The notes beneath the pieces were generated by a model. The model was given only the letters and a program-made list of their open reading frames with translations, was not told where the DNA came from and made no database searches. From Arsenicibacter rosenii (lineage in GTDB: Bacteria > Bacteroidota > Bacteroidia > Cytophagales > Spirosomataceae): a stretch of 64,000 nt of DNA. Position numbers and translations under genes: made by a program. This document shows positions 26,386-35,451 of the stretch, piece after piece (the stretch's first letter is position 1; the number at the start of each line of letters is the position of its first letter). The DNA lies in NCBI RefSeq assembly GCF_001870735.1, contig NZ_MORL01000001.1, forward strand, positions 62,001 to 126,000, read 5' to 3'.

Positions 26386-28167
26386 ATGACGTATTTTCAG
26401 AAGTTCTCCTGTGGTTTATTGCTTCTGACAGCGGGTACGGCAACCGCGTTCGGGCAGGTCAGTAGCGGGCCGCAGACGGTTAAGTCCGTAACAGACAGGG
26501 CGGTAACGCGTCTCTATGAGCAGCTTTCTCCCCAACAGCTGGATACCATCCGGGAATCCTTTATCCTGAACATGCTGAGTCCTGCTGATAAAAACGTGCT
26601 GGCAACCCGCTACCTGACATTTGACGTAAACGTACCGGCGGTGGTTTCGGTCATGCGCGACCAGGCGCAGAAAACGGTGCCGTTCTGGCTGCTCCCCGGC
26701 GGGTTTGTTAAAACCGGTATGGTGGTCAAAAATGAAGAATACACTTACGAAGTCTGGCAGAAGCGGGTAAACGCCGGCCGGGTTGAGCTGGGCATCAATG
26801 GGTTCGACAAGCACCGGCCCGTGTATTTTGTCAGTGTCGGACCGCAGAAGGCAGGGAGCAGGCTGCAGGTGACCAACTGCCTGCCCGCGCAGACGCAAAC
26901 CGTCATGCAGAAAGGGGCTTTTACCTATCACGACTGGGATGATCTGGTGCTCGACGAAGTACCCGAAGCGCTGAGAGGGCAGCTATTGCTGCAAACGATC
27001 CGTGGCCGGGCGCGGGAAGCCCATCTGGTCGGGGCCTTCCGGAAAACCACCACCCCATCAACGGCAACGCCCGACCAGCTGCTGCTGACGTGGCGTGGTG
27101 ACCCCGCTACGACGATGAATATCCAGTGGCGGACCAGCCCGGCGGTGAACGAAGGACTGGTTCAGTACTGGGTGGCTGGCCGGCACGATACCCTGACGCA
27201 GCCCGCCAGCCGGTTTGTGATGGAGGACCGGCTCCTGCAGAATGACCGGTACGTCCATCGGTTTACGGGCACGTTAAGCGGGTTGGCGCCCGGCACAACC
27301 TATACCTGTCGGGTAGGCAGCCGGGGCGGAAGCTGGTCGCCGCCAACAACCTTTTCCACAAGCGCTGCCGCCCCGGACGGATTTTCCTACATCTGGTTCG
27401 GCGACACGCACAAATCGCCTGAATGGGGGCAGATAGCGCAGAAAGCCGCCGCCCGTCACCCCGAAGTGGCTTTTTACAGCATTGCCGGTGATCTGGTAAG
27501 TACCGGCCTCCACCGCGACGAATGGGATGAACTCTGGCAGCATTCGGGAGGCATCTTTGCCCGCAAACCGCTGATGCCGATTCCGGGCAATCACGATAGT
27601 CAGGATGGGCTCGGGGCATGGATGTATCAGGCCATGTTCAGCCTGCCCGAAAATGGTCCGGCAGCCGCCCCGGCAGAGCAGACTTATGCCTTTACGTATC
27701 AGAACGCACTCTTTCTGATGATCGACGGCACCTCGCCGGTAGAGCAGCAGACGGCGTGGATCAAAGATCAGCTGGCCTCCTCAAAAGCCGACTGGAAATT
27801 TGCCTTTTTCCACTTCCCGCCCTATAACTACGAAGAAGATTATGCCCTGATCCGGAGAGAATGGTGCTCGCTGTTTGACCAGTACCATGTCGATATGGTG
27901 ATGAGCGGGCACGTCCACTATTACATGCGTTCGAAACCGATGTATGCCGGAAAACCGGTTGACTCCCCGGCCAAAGGGACGATTTATACGATTTCGGTGG
28001 GTATCCCGGGCAATCACAACAACATGCCCGCCGAAGACTATGCCGTCAGCCGGTACCCGAAAGGGAATTACTACCAGCACATTACCATCAAAGGCAAAAA
28101 AATGATATACACCTGCTACGACCCCGACGGGCAGGTGAAAGACCAGCTAAGCATCCGGAAAGAATGA
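26386..28167 (+). CDS. Purple acid phosphatase-like metallophosphoesterase
   Basis: This 593-residue secreted enzyme has a signal peptide (to about residue 24, ending AFGQ), an N-terminal region of unknown fold (25-220), a fibronectin-III-like domain as in purple acid phosphatases (about 226-325) and a calcineurin-like phosphoesterase domain (about 333-590). Metal-binding motifs are visible in order: GDTH (339-342), AGDLVSTG (367-374), PGNHDSQ (400-406), FFHFPPYNYEE and SGHVHYYMRS. The reaction is hydrolysis of phosphomonoesters or diesters. The start is the ATG at 26386; a GTG one codon earlier is also possible. Its last four bases overlap the start of the GDPD gene (ATGA), showing translational coupling. 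Confidence 0.9.
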   Translation: MTYFQKFSCGLLLLTAGTATAFGQVSSGPQTVKSVTDRAVTRLYEQLSPQQLDTIRESFILNMLSPADKNVLATRYLTFDVNVPAVVSVMRDQAQKTVPFWLLPGGFVKTGMVVKNEEYTYEVWQKRVNAGRVELGINGFDKHRPVYFVSVGPQKAGSRLQVTNCLPAQTQTVMQKGAFTYHDWDDLVLDEVPEALRGQLLLQTIRGRAREAHLVGAFRKTTTPSTATPDQLLLTWRGDPATTMNIQWRTSPAVNEGLVQYWVAGRHDTLTQPASRFVMEDRLLQNDRYVHRFTGTLSGLAPGTTYTCRVGSRGGSWSPPTTFSTSAAAPDGFSYIWFGDTHKSPEWGQIAQKAAARHPEVAFYSIAGDLVSTGLHRDEWDELWQHSGGIFARKPLMPIPGNHDSQDGLGAWMYQAMFSLPENGPAAAPAEQTYAFTYQNALFLMIDGTSPVEQQTAWIKDQLASSKADWKFAFFHFPPYNYEEDYALIRREWCSLFDQYHVDMVMSGHVHYYMRSKPMYAGKPVDSPAKGTIYTISVGIPGNHNNMPAEDYAVSRYPKGNYYQHITIKGKKMIYTCYDPDGQVKDQLSIRKE

Positions 28168-28997
28168 ACCTGAAATACACTACATGGGCATCTGCTGCTC
28201 TGATGGCCTTAGAGATACTCTTGATGACTGGCCGGCAAATGCAGGCACAACCCATGGCAACACGACAGGTTCCCGGCGTGTCGGCTCATCGCGGGGCCAT
28301 GCCCGGGCTGCCTGAGAATACACTAGCCTCTTTTAAGGCTGCTCTGGCAATGGGCGTCGACTATATCGAGATCGATGTCCGGACGAGTCAGGACGGTAAG
28401 CTGTTTATCCTGCATGACGGGAATCTGGACCGGACAACCACCGGCAGCGGCCCGTTAAAGGCAAAAACGGCGGCTGAACTGCGTCTGCTTTCGGCCGGCA
28501 AAGGGGCTGATGAAGCCTATAGACAGGAAAAAATTCCGACCCTTGATGAGGTATGCCGACTGCTTAGCGACTGGAATAAAACGCACCGGAAGAAAGCGTC
28601 CCTGTATGTCGATTGCAAAGAAGTGGCTCCGGCACCGCTTCTGGCAACGTTAGAAAAATATGCATTAGCCGGCACATCCGTTTTTTACGGATCGGATGAT
28701 TACCTGGCGGCCCTCAGAGAGCAGAGGCCGGTTGCCCGGATTATGCCCGGCTTGACGAGTGAAGCCGACATTGAGGCAAAGGTAGCCCGCTTGAAGCCAT
28801 ATGCTTTTGATGTAAAATGGCAGGCGCTTACGCCCTCCTTAATCAAACGCTTGCATGACCAGCACATCCGCGTCTTTTCGGATGCGCTTGACTACTTTGA
28901 AACCGGCGAACAGTACCGGTCGGCGGCCCGCAATGGCATCGATGTCATTCAGACCGACTATGTCCAACGGGTAAAGGAGGCACTGAAGGAGCAGTAG
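28164..28997 (+). CDS. Glycerophosphodiester phosphodiesterase
   Basis: This 277-residue protein has a signal peptide (about 1-28) and the GDPD TIM-barrel motifs: SAHRGAMPGLPENT (His42, Arg43, Glu51), YIEIDVRTSQDG (Glu69, Asp71), ILHDGNLDRTT (His84), YVDCKE and VDVIQTDYVQ near the C-terminus (NGIDVIQTDY). The enzyme splits glycerophosphodiesters into glycerol-3-phosphate and an alcohol, here in the periplasm or outside. The start overlaps the stop of the phosphatase gene by four bases, so the two are made together, a sensible pairing for phosphate or lipid head-group release. Confidence 0.93.
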   Translation: MNLKYTTWASAALMALEILLMTGRQMQAQPMATRQVPGVSAHRGAMPGLPENTLASFKAALAMGVDYIEIDVRTSQDGKLFILHDGNLDRTTTGSGPLKAKTAAELRLLSAGKGADEAYRQEKIPTLDEVCRLLSDWNKTHRKKASLYVDCKEVAPAPLLATLEKYALAGTSVFYGSDDYLAALREQRPVARIMPGLTSEADIEAKVARLKPYAFDVKWQALTPSLIKRLHDQHIRVFSDALDYFETGEQYRSAARNGIDVIQTDYVQRVKEALKEQ

Positions 28998-29017
28998 GCC
29001 GGACTATCTTAGCGAAA

Positions 29018-29293
29018 TTAACGGACTGAAACGGACTCCCGTTTTGCGCTTTGCTTTTTACCAAACCATTTGCTGAAGGTAAGCACGTAGTACTTTTTGT
29101 GGCAGGACCAGCATTCGAAGCGGCTCAGCGGAAGAAAGAATAAGAGCTGCCGGACCAGAAGCGGCCTTCTTATCCGGTCGGAAGACTCTTTCCCGCAGCT
29201 CGGACAAACCGGTTTTAAACGTACATTCAGGGCTAGAAAAAGGATCAGAAGAACTACAGGAACAATCCAGACATAGGGGAGCAGGGGAGTCAT
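29018..29293 (-). CDS. Small membrane protein with two CxxC pairs
   Basis: This 91-residue protein has one clear membrane helix (about residues 8-24, WIVPVVLLILFLALNV) and a second hydrophobic stretch (about 46-58). Between and after them lie two CxxC motifs, CPSC at 30-33 and CWSC at 61-64, which together could bind zinc as a split zinc ribbon. The C-terminus is basic. It is convergent with the GDPD gene, 20 bases apart, and is followed upstream by an AT-rich promoter region. I do not recognise a characterised family. Confidence 0.65.
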   Translation of the reverse strand: MTPLLPYVWIVPVVLLILFLALNVRLKPVCPSCGKESSDRIRRPLLVRQLLFFLPLSRFECWSCHKKYYVLTFSKWFGKKQSAKRESVSVR

Positions 29294-29640
29294 AGCGTAG
29301 TTGAGTTGATTGTATACCTAAATGTAACCCTATAAAAAATACCAATCAATTAATTTACATAATTATACAAGTTAATCATTAAATATTTAAAAAGTTAATT
29401 TAATTTAATGAAATGGTTGACAGAACTTTGATATAGTTTTTTAATTTACAAATTAGTAACATTTGTTGAGCAATAGCTACAACAAATAAATAAGATTTTA
29501 GTTATTGAGTAGATAAAGGATGATAGGCGACGGTAAGTTCTAAAAATGCATTATCTTTACTTATCTTATAGAGTATAGGCTTCGCTAATGAGTTATCCAT
29601 TTTGATACGAAGTCAATCGTTATTTTAAAGCACTTGTATC
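29294..29640. other. AT-rich divergent intergenic region
   Basis: This gap between two divergent genes is much richer in A and T than the surrounding genes. It should hold promoters for the small membrane protein and the response regulator. TTGACA near 29417 followed by TAATTTAC is a loose candidate, and TATCTTTA near 29550 resembles the TAnnTTTG box, but neither is convincing. No open frame of note was found. Confidence 0.5.
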
Positions 29641-30129
29641 ATGGATGCGATGGTCGGTCAACAGGCAACATTTCCTATTTTATTGATTGACGACGATGCT
29701 GACGTACTTGAAATTGTAAAAAGAGCATCGCGGAAAACCTTTCCACAGGCAGCGTTTCTGGGATTTCAGAATCCATATGACGCATTGGCCTATCTGGAAA
29801 AGGATGAAGAAGATTTACCGAAGCTGGTTTTGCTGGATATCGATCTGGGCCCGGGAGTGATGGACGGATTATCCTTTCTGCCACAACTGAGAAAGCATCC
29901 TAAAGGAAGCCAGATGCCCACGGTCATTTTATCGTCCCTGGCAGATGAGGAGCGGATTCAACGCGCCTACGAAACCGGAGCCACTTCTTTTCTGGAAAAA
30001 CCAATGAATTTCGGGGGCTGGAAACAACATATGAATGCACTGCGCCAGTATTGGAGTGAAGTCGTTAGTCTGCCACAAAAGCCAACAGATGGGTCAACCC
30101 CGTCTCCTTTTAACCAGCTTGATGCCTGA
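29641..30129 (+). CDS. Single-domain response regulator
   Basis: This 162-residue protein is a lone receiver domain. Asp17-Asp18-Asp19 (ILLIDDDAD) form the acidic pocket, Asp66 in LLDIDLG is the phosphate acceptor, Ser98 in VILSS is the conserved hydroxyl residue and Lys120 in FLEKPM is the conserved lysine. There is no output domain; about 35 residues follow the receiver. It resembles Rcp1/CheY-like regulators that relay signals by protein contact. No histidine kinase is nearby. It converges with the next gene, only four bases apart. Confidence 0.93.
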   Translation: MDAMVGQQATFPILLIDDDADVLEIVKRASRKTFPQAAFLGFQNPYDALAYLEKDEEDLPKLVLLDIDLGPGVMDGLSFLPQLRKHPKGSQMPTVILSSLADEERIQRAYETGATSFLEKPMNFGGWKQHMNALRQYWSEVVSLPQKPTDGSTPSPFNQLDA

Positions 30130-30133
30130 CGGT

Positions 30134-31420
30134 TTATTCGAATCGTTTATTAACGCCGGCCAGTTCTTCATGGGAATTGATCGCAATCAGAGCAATTAAA
30201 GCGATAAAGACCAGCACCACCACAAACGCCATAGCCCAGCGGCTCCATTGAAAAAGCGACTCCGAAAAAATCGGTTTTGTTCGCTTTATAAAGAAACCAA
30301 TCAGGATCAGATTTCCGATATAAAGAAACTGCTCAGGCCGGTAGGTACTGATGACAGAACCGGTAATCAGAAAACTCAGCAGGATATACAGGGAAAGGTG
30401 TACCAGAAAAAACTGCTGTACATCCGTAAAGCTTAGCCGCAGGTAACTGCCTGATGCGTCCGGCTGAAAACGGTAAAGCCAGTAGGTGGCTGTCCCTAAA
30501 ATCATTACCAGAGCGGTAATCTGTGTAAGGCGCGTCGGTGTAAAGGTGTCTCCGCTGATTAAATTCCGGTACATGCCCTGTAGCCTTTCCGTTTCAAAGG
30601 ACTGCTCCCAGACTACAAACGGAATAAAAGCGACCACGATAAAAAGCGGCAGGAAAACCGGATGGGCTCCCTGCCGTTCGACCACGGTATCCCATTGCGA
30701 GGTAAAGGCACCATAAGCCATACCAACACCACCGAAGAAGCCGATGGAGTATTCCATGACATTCCAGAAGTTGAACGAAAGATCCGTTGAACTGCCCATT
30801 ACCTGCAGGAAATTGCCGAACGCAAAACCGAAACCGGCACCCAGGCTGCTGAAAACACCTACCCGCAGGGCTGCCCGCTGCTGATGCCGGCTAACAAAGG
30901 CCAGCAGGGCCAGGGCCATGCCCAGACAGGCTGCCCAGAGTTCGGACCGTGGAGGGGTCATAAGCCAGCCCCATTGCTCGATCAGAAAAAAATAGGTTAG
31001 CAAGGCCCCGACAGTCATCTCAATCATCAGCAAATGCCATTTTACCGGTTTGATCGATGAATCGGATAACGCAAGTCCGAACAAGCCGCCGCCCAGGAAA
31101 CCCTGAATGCCACCGATTACCAGCAGCATCACCAGGCCGTAATATACGTTGCCGAAATCGACTCCCCGGCCGAACCCAACCACTTTCCCGTAGCTCATGA
31201 TGCCGCCGATACCCCAGCCAAGGCCGGCCGCCAGAGCGGCTTTTAAGGCTTTGTTGTACCAATCCGTACGTTTGGCGATCAGAATAACCGCCAGGGCGCC
31301 GATGGTACCGGCCCAGGCCGCGCCTTGCTCATGTCCGAATTGACCGCGAATTGCCCAGGCTGTGCCGAGCGACATACCCGCCAGTAATAAGGCGGTGATA
31401 AACTGCTTGTTGGTTAGCAT
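30134..31420 (-). CDS. Polytopic inner-membrane protein, unknown function
   Basis: This 428-residue protein has about ten to twelve hydrophobic segments and several glycine-rich membrane stretches (AALAAGLGWGIGGIMSYG, IGGIQGFLGGGLFGLALS, SSLGAGFGFAFGNFLQVMG). Near the N-terminus the motif AWAIRGQFGHEQGAAWAG is unusual and charged, and may line a substrate path. I do not recognise a transporter family. It is divergent from the DegT-type aminotransferase gene, 148 bases away, so it could be co-regulated with it. A transport or membrane-enzyme role is a guess. Confidence 0.75.
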   Translation of the reverse strand: MLTNKQFITALLLAGMSLGTAWAIRGQFGHEQGAAWAGTIGALAVILIAKRTDWYNKALKAALAAGLGWGIGGIMSYGKVVGFGRGVDFGNVYYGLVMLLVIGGIQGFLGGGLFGLALSDSSIKPVKWHLLMIEMTVGALLTYFFLIEQWGWLMTPPRSELWAACLGMALALLAFVSRHQQRAALRVGVFSSLGAGFGFAFGNFLQVMGSSTDLSFNFWNVMEYSIGFFGGVGMAYGAFTSQWDTVVERQGAHPVFLPLFIVVAFIPFVVWEQSFETERLQGMYRNLISGDTFTPTRLTQITALVMILGTATYWLYRFQPDASGSYLRLSFTDVQQFFLVHLSLYILLSFLITGSVISTYRPEQFLYIGNLILIGFFIKRTKPIFSESLFQWSRWAMAFVVVLVFIALIALIAINSHEELAGVNKRFE

Positions 31421-31469
31421 GATGTGAGTAGCCGTGGAGTATGCTTGAGAACGAACTGTTTATAGTACG

Positions 31470-31498
31470 CTGCCGGATAAAAAACAGACTACCGGCAG
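31470..31498. promoter_or_regulatory. Inverted repeat in a divergent promoter region
   Basis: CTGCCGG at 31470-31476 and CCGGCAG at 31492-31498 form an exact 7-bp inverted repeat with a 15-base AT-rich spacer. It lies between the divergent membrane-protein and aminotransferase genes. It could be an operator or a small hairpin; no regulator gene is adjacent. Confidence 0.3.
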
Positions 31499-31568
31499 AG
31501 AAAAAAGCGGTAAAAAGTAGTACGTCAATCAGGCTTTCACGTATTACACCCAGAAAACTCTCCGGAAC

Positions 31569-32804
31569 ATGAATCCATCTATAACCGAACGGCTGGCCTT
31601 CGACGGTGGTCAGCCGACTGTGACCAAAACGTTTCCGTGGCCGGTATTTGACGAGCGGGAAGTGCAGGCCGTTGCCGGGGTCGTACGGTCGGGCAAGTGG
31701 GGTAATCCTGACTGCCTGGATGAGGTCGAAGCGTTCGAAAACGCCTTTGCCCGCTACTGTGGCAGCAAATACGCCATCACCTGCGTCAACGGTTCGGTAT
31801 CGCTGCGGCTCGCCCTGATCGCCTGCGGTGTCAGGCCCGGCGATGAGGTGATTGTGCCCCCCTATACGTTTATCGCAACGGCATCGACGGTGGTCGAAGC
31901 CAACTGCGTACCGGTTTTTGCGGACATCGATCCGGATACCTACAACATCGACCCCAAAGCCATTGAAGCCGCCATAACCGACCGGACCAAAGCCATCATT
32001 CCGGTACATTTTGCCGGTCAGGCCTGCGACATGGATGCGATCATGGACATTGCCCGGCGGCATAACCTGCGTGTGATCGAGGATGCGGCTCATGCGCACG
32101 GGGCTGCCTATAAGGGACGGAAACTCGGCTCCATCGGGGATGTGGGCAGCTTTAGCTTTCAGTCGTCCAAAAACCTGACCAGCGGTGAAGGCGGCATTGT
32201 GGTGACAGACGATGACGAACTTTACCACCTGATGCATTCCCTGCGGAACGTCGGTCGTATCGAAGGCGGGCAATGGTATGATCATTACAATCCGGGCTGT
32301 AATTACCGCATTACACAGATGCAGGCCGTTCTGCTGACCGAACAACTGAAACGCCTGGAGGAACAGACGCAGACCCGTAACGAAAATGGCCTGTACCTGA
32401 ATGAGTTGTTGGCCGATGTTGACGGGATTACACCACTGACTCGCGGCCACGGCGAAACGCTGCACTGCTATCACCTCTATATTTTCCGGTATGATGCGGC
32501 AGCTTTCGGCGGCAACCTGTCCAAAGCCGGCTTTGTGGAGCGGCTGGCGGCCGAAGGCGTGCCCTGTTTCCGGGGCTATCCGCATCCGCTTTACCGGCAA
32601 CCGCTGTTTCAGAACAAGACCTTTATGTGCTATGCCTTGCCGGATACGGTAGACTATAGCCAGGTCTATTGTGAGGTTGCCGAACGGGCCTGTAAAGAAG
32701 AAGGCGTCTGGATTCTGCAGCATGCCATGCTGGGTACCAAAGCCGATATGGACCTGTTTGCCGAAGCCATCCGGAAAATTCAACGGGCTGTCCGCGCGGC
32801 CTGA
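31569..32804 (+). CDS. DegT/DnrJ/EryC1/StrS family aminotransferase
   Basis: This 411-residue PLP enzyme carries the family marks: KWGNPDCLDEVEAFENAFAR, the cofactor-binding region NGSVSLRLAL, GDEVIVPPYTFIATAS, EDAAHAHGA (Asp binding the pyridine nitrogen), and SFSFQSSKNLTSGEGG, whose Lys forms the Schiff base. YNPGCNYRITQMQA and CFRGYPHPLY follow. Members convert keto-sugars to amino-sugars or act as dehydratases. The gene precedes a large glycosidase-like gene by 19 bases, so the two are likely co-transcribed. No nucleotide-sugar genes lie nearby, so its substrate may be a free or cyclitol-type sugar. Confidence 0.92.
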   Translation: MNPSITERLAFDGGQPTVTKTFPWPVFDEREVQAVAGVVRSGKWGNPDCLDEVEAFENAFARYCGSKYAITCVNGSVSLRLALIACGVRPGDEVIVPPYTFIATASTVVEANCVPVFADIDPDTYNIDPKAIEAAITDRTKAIIPVHFAGQACDMDAIMDIARRHNLRVIEDAAHAHGAAYKGRKLGSIGDVGSFSFQSSKNLTSGEGGIVVTDDDELYHLMHSLRNVGRIEGGQWYDHYNPGCNYRITQMQAVLLTEQLKRLEEQTQTRNENGLYLNELLADVDGITPLTRGHGETLHCYHLYIFRYDAAAFGGNLSKAGFVERLAAEGVPCFRGYPHPLYRQPLFQNKTFMCYALPDTVDYSQVYCEVAERACKEEGVWILQHAMLGTKADMDLFAEAIRKIQRAVRAA

Positions 32805-32823
32805 TCAACGTAGCAAAACAACG

Positions 32824-35163
32824 ATGAAGAAAGTATTGATTAGTGCGTTTGGGGTGGTTCTGTGCGCCCTTCAGTCGCTGGTAGCGCAACCGGTTAACCT
32901 CCGTAAGGCAGTGCTGCTTGTGTCACCGTCCATCCCGATGCCAATGCGGGAAACGGCTCCGCGCATGCTCCGTGAAGAAATCGCGAAACGCACCGCAATT
33001 ACCCTTAAACAGGCTGAAGACCGGACCAGGGCGGGCGGGGTTTCTATCGCTCTGGCTTTGTCGGGCGACGCCAGTCTGTTCGGTGTCAGTGTACCGGCCC
33101 GGACAGGCGACGATGTGGCCGAACGAAAGCCGGAGGGGTTCCGGGTTGTAACGGAACAGCAGGGCAGCAACACCACTGTCTGGATTATCGGTGACGATGC
33201 ACGGGGCATTTTGTTTGGTACAGGCTGGTTATTGCGCCATCTGCAGATGGATGCCACACAGCTACAGCTGCCCGGTGCCGTGGATGTGGCACGTTCACCG
33301 GCCTATCCGATACGCGGACACCAGCTCGGCTACCGGACAACGGCGAACTCCTACGATGCCTGGACGGTTGCACAGTTCGAGCAGTATACCCGTGAGCTGG
33401 CAATCTTCGGATCCAATTCCGTGGAAGGGATACCGTTTCATGAGGACGAAACCCCGAGCGTGCACTTTAAGCTACCGGCGGCAGAAATGCGTATCAGAAT
33501 GAGCGCCATCTGTCAGCAGTACGACATGGACTACTGGCTCTGGACACCAGTGACCTTTGAATTGCACGATGCGGCCAAACGAAAGGCTGAACTGGAGATG
33601 CACGAGGCCTTTTACCGGCAGTGTCCGCGTCTTGACCATATTTTTGTGCCGGGCGGTGATCCCGGCGATAACCATCCGCGGGAAGTCATGCCGTTCCTGA
33701 AAGACCTGCATGACCGGCTGGTCAAATACCATCCGAAAGCCAAAGTCTGGCTGTCGCTGCAAGGATTCAGTGTGGAGCAGGTCGACTATTTTTACCGTTA
33801 TCTTGACCAGAACAAGCCAGACTGGTTCGCCGGGGTTGTATCAGGCCCCGGAAGCCCCCCTACGGCCGAAACACGGTACCGGTTACCCAAACAGTATGGG
33901 CACCGGCAGTATCCGGACATTACCCATACCGTTCGCTGTGAATTTCCGGTCGAACACTGGGACCAGGCCTATGCGCTGACCTTAGGGCGTGAACCGGCCA
34001 ATCCGCGTCCGTTTGCATCGGCACGGATTCAGGGGACATTTGCCCCGTTTACCGATGGCTTTGTCGCGTACTCGGATGGTTGCCACGACGATGTGAACAA
34101 GGTGATCTGGAGCATGCGGGCCTTTGAACCAGCCAAAGACATTACCGGAATTCTGACCGAATACAGCCGCTTTTTCTTTAATCCGGCGGTGGCCGATCAG
34201 GCGGCGGGCGGAATTGCCGCCCTGGAGCAGAACTGGAAGGGGCCGCTGGCTGAAAACGGCGGGGTCGAGGCGACGTATCAGTTCTGGAAAACACTCGAAG
34301 CCAGTCAGCCGAAGCTGGCGGGTAACTGGCGGTGGCAGTTATGTTTGTTGCGGGCCAATTACGATGTCTATATCCGGCGGCGGCAACTCTACGAACAGGG
34401 ACTGGAGCGGGACGCCAATACGATTCTTGCCCGGGCGACGGAATCAACGATGGATGAGGCGGTAACGAAAGCGCTGGATGTGATCAACCGGGCGGATAAA
34501 GCGCCGGTTTCGGCCGATGTGCGGGCGAAAATAGAAGCCCTCTGCGCGGACTTGTATGCCTCTATCGGTCTCCAGACGAGTGTGCCGAAGTATAAGGCCA
34601 AAGGTTATGAGCGGGGCGCGCTGCTCGATTTTGTCGACTACCCGCTGAATAACCGCTGGTGGCTGACTGACGAGTGCGCTAAGCTGAAAAGTCTGCCCGC
34701 CAAAGCGGCTCAGCTGGAACGCATTAAGGTACTGGCAGCCTGGGAAACCCCTGGTCCCGGTAGTTATTACGATGATGTGTCAAACGTCAGCAAGGGGCCC
34801 CGCGTGACGACGGTATCGGATGATGCGACCGACGTAGCCTGGTGGGACAATGGCAGCAGCCGGGCGCGGTTGTCGTCGCAGCTATTTCAGCGGGCACCGG
34901 CGCTGACCTACACGAATCTGGAGCCGGGGGCGCGCTACGTCATCCGTGTGGCCGGATACGGCGAGGCCCTGTTGCGGGTCGACGGTAAGCGGCTGGAGCC
35001 TGTTGTGTACAACCGCGAAGACGGGACGTTCAAGGAGTGGATTGTCCCGCTCAGCCTGACGATGGACGGCCAGTTATCGGTCACGTTCGATGAACCGGAA
35101 GAATCGCATCTCAACTGGCGGAAGCAATCCCGCATATCAGATGTCTGGCTGCTGAAACGATAA
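32824..35163 (+). CDS. Large secreted glycoside-hydrolase-like protein
   Basis: This 779-residue protein starts at the ATG at 32824, 19 bases after the aminotransferase stop, which gives a clean signal peptide (CALQSLVAQ). An N-terminal alpha/beta domain (about 25-150: LREEIAKRT, EGFRVVTEQQ, GILFGTGWLLRHL) matches the accessory domain found before GH20 and GH67 catalytic barrels. The middle (about 160-500) looks like a TIM barrel with IRGHQLGYRTT, FVPGGDPGDNHPREVMPFL and FVAYSDGCHDDVNKVIWS. A helical part and a C-terminal beta-sandwich (about 660-779) follow. It is probably a glycosidase acting on uronic or amino sugars; the specific family and catalytic acids are not assigned. Confidence 0.75.
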   Translation: MKKVLISAFGVVLCALQSLVAQPVNLRKAVLLVSPSIPMPMRETAPRMLREEIAKRTAITLKQAEDRTRAGGVSIALALSGDASLFGVSVPARTGDDVAERKPEGFRVVTEQQGSNTTVWIIGDDARGILFGTGWLLRHLQMDATQLQLPGAVDVARSPAYPIRGHQLGYRTTANSYDAWTVAQFEQYTRELAIFGSNSVEGIPFHEDETPSVHFKLPAAEMRIRMSAICQQYDMDYWLWTPVTFELHDAAKRKAELEMHEAFYRQCPRLDHIFVPGGDPGDNHPREVMPFLKDLHDRLVKYHPKAKVWLSLQGFSVEQVDYFYRYLDQNKPDWFAGVVSGPGSPPTAETRYRLPKQYGHRQYPDITHTVRCEFPVEHWDQAYALTLGREPANPRPFASARIQGTFAPFTDGFVAYSDGCHDDVNKVIWSMRAFEPAKDITGILTEYSRFFFNPAVADQAAGGIAALEQNWKGPLAENGGVEATYQFWKTLEASQPKLAGNWRWQLCLLRANYDVYIRRRQLYEQGLERDANTILARATESTMDEAVTKALDVINRADKAPVSADVRAKIEALCADLYASIGLQTSVPKYKAKGYERGALLDFVDYPLNNRWWLTDECAKLKSLPAKAAQLERIKVLAAWETPGPGSYYDDVSNVSKGPRVTTVSDDATDVAWWDNGSSRARLSSQLFQRAPALTYTNLEPGARYVIRVAGYGEALLRVDGKRLEPVVYNREDGTFKEWIVPLSLTMDGQLSVTFDEPEESHLNWRKQSRISDVWLLKR

Positions 35164-35225
35164 AGGAAAAGCCTCGGAAATCAACGCGGTTTTCGGGGCA
35201 GACCAGCAGCTATGTACCTGAAACG

Positions 35226-35336
35226 CTATCCGCTTTTCTGAAAACGGGCGGCCAGCTTCTCCCAATTCATCATGGCCAGCACAATCACTGGTTCATCTGT
35301 AGTGAAATTTCCTGAATTCAAAAAAGGCTCCTGCAC
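35226..35336 (-). pseudogene. Possible coding relic in an intergenic gap
   Basis: On the minus strand a 36-codon open frame ends at 35226. It has protein-like composition in its last part (EPVIVLAMMNWEKLAARF) but no convincing start codon and a stop just upstream. It may be the degraded C-terminal end of a lost gene. The rest of the 288-base gap (35164-35451) shows only a weak hairpin at 35171-35199 without a T run. Confidence 0.2.
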
Positions 35337-35451
35337 TCACTCCCGTTTTTCTCCGGTTGGTCAGGCAAAGTCTGCAACTGACGCTGAATGGCTGGTGTTG
35401 CGCGGCAATACGGCTTAGTTTTGAGGCATAGCGTATCCTTAACTAAACGTA

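Noticed and set aside
31422-32783. Long minus-strand open frame opposite the DegT gene
   Set aside because: The plus-strand frame has the full set of PLP-enzyme motifs; the antisense translation has none.
35171-35199. Possible terminator after the glycosidase-like gene
   Set aside because: The stem has two G-U pairs and is not followed by a T run, so termination is doubtful.
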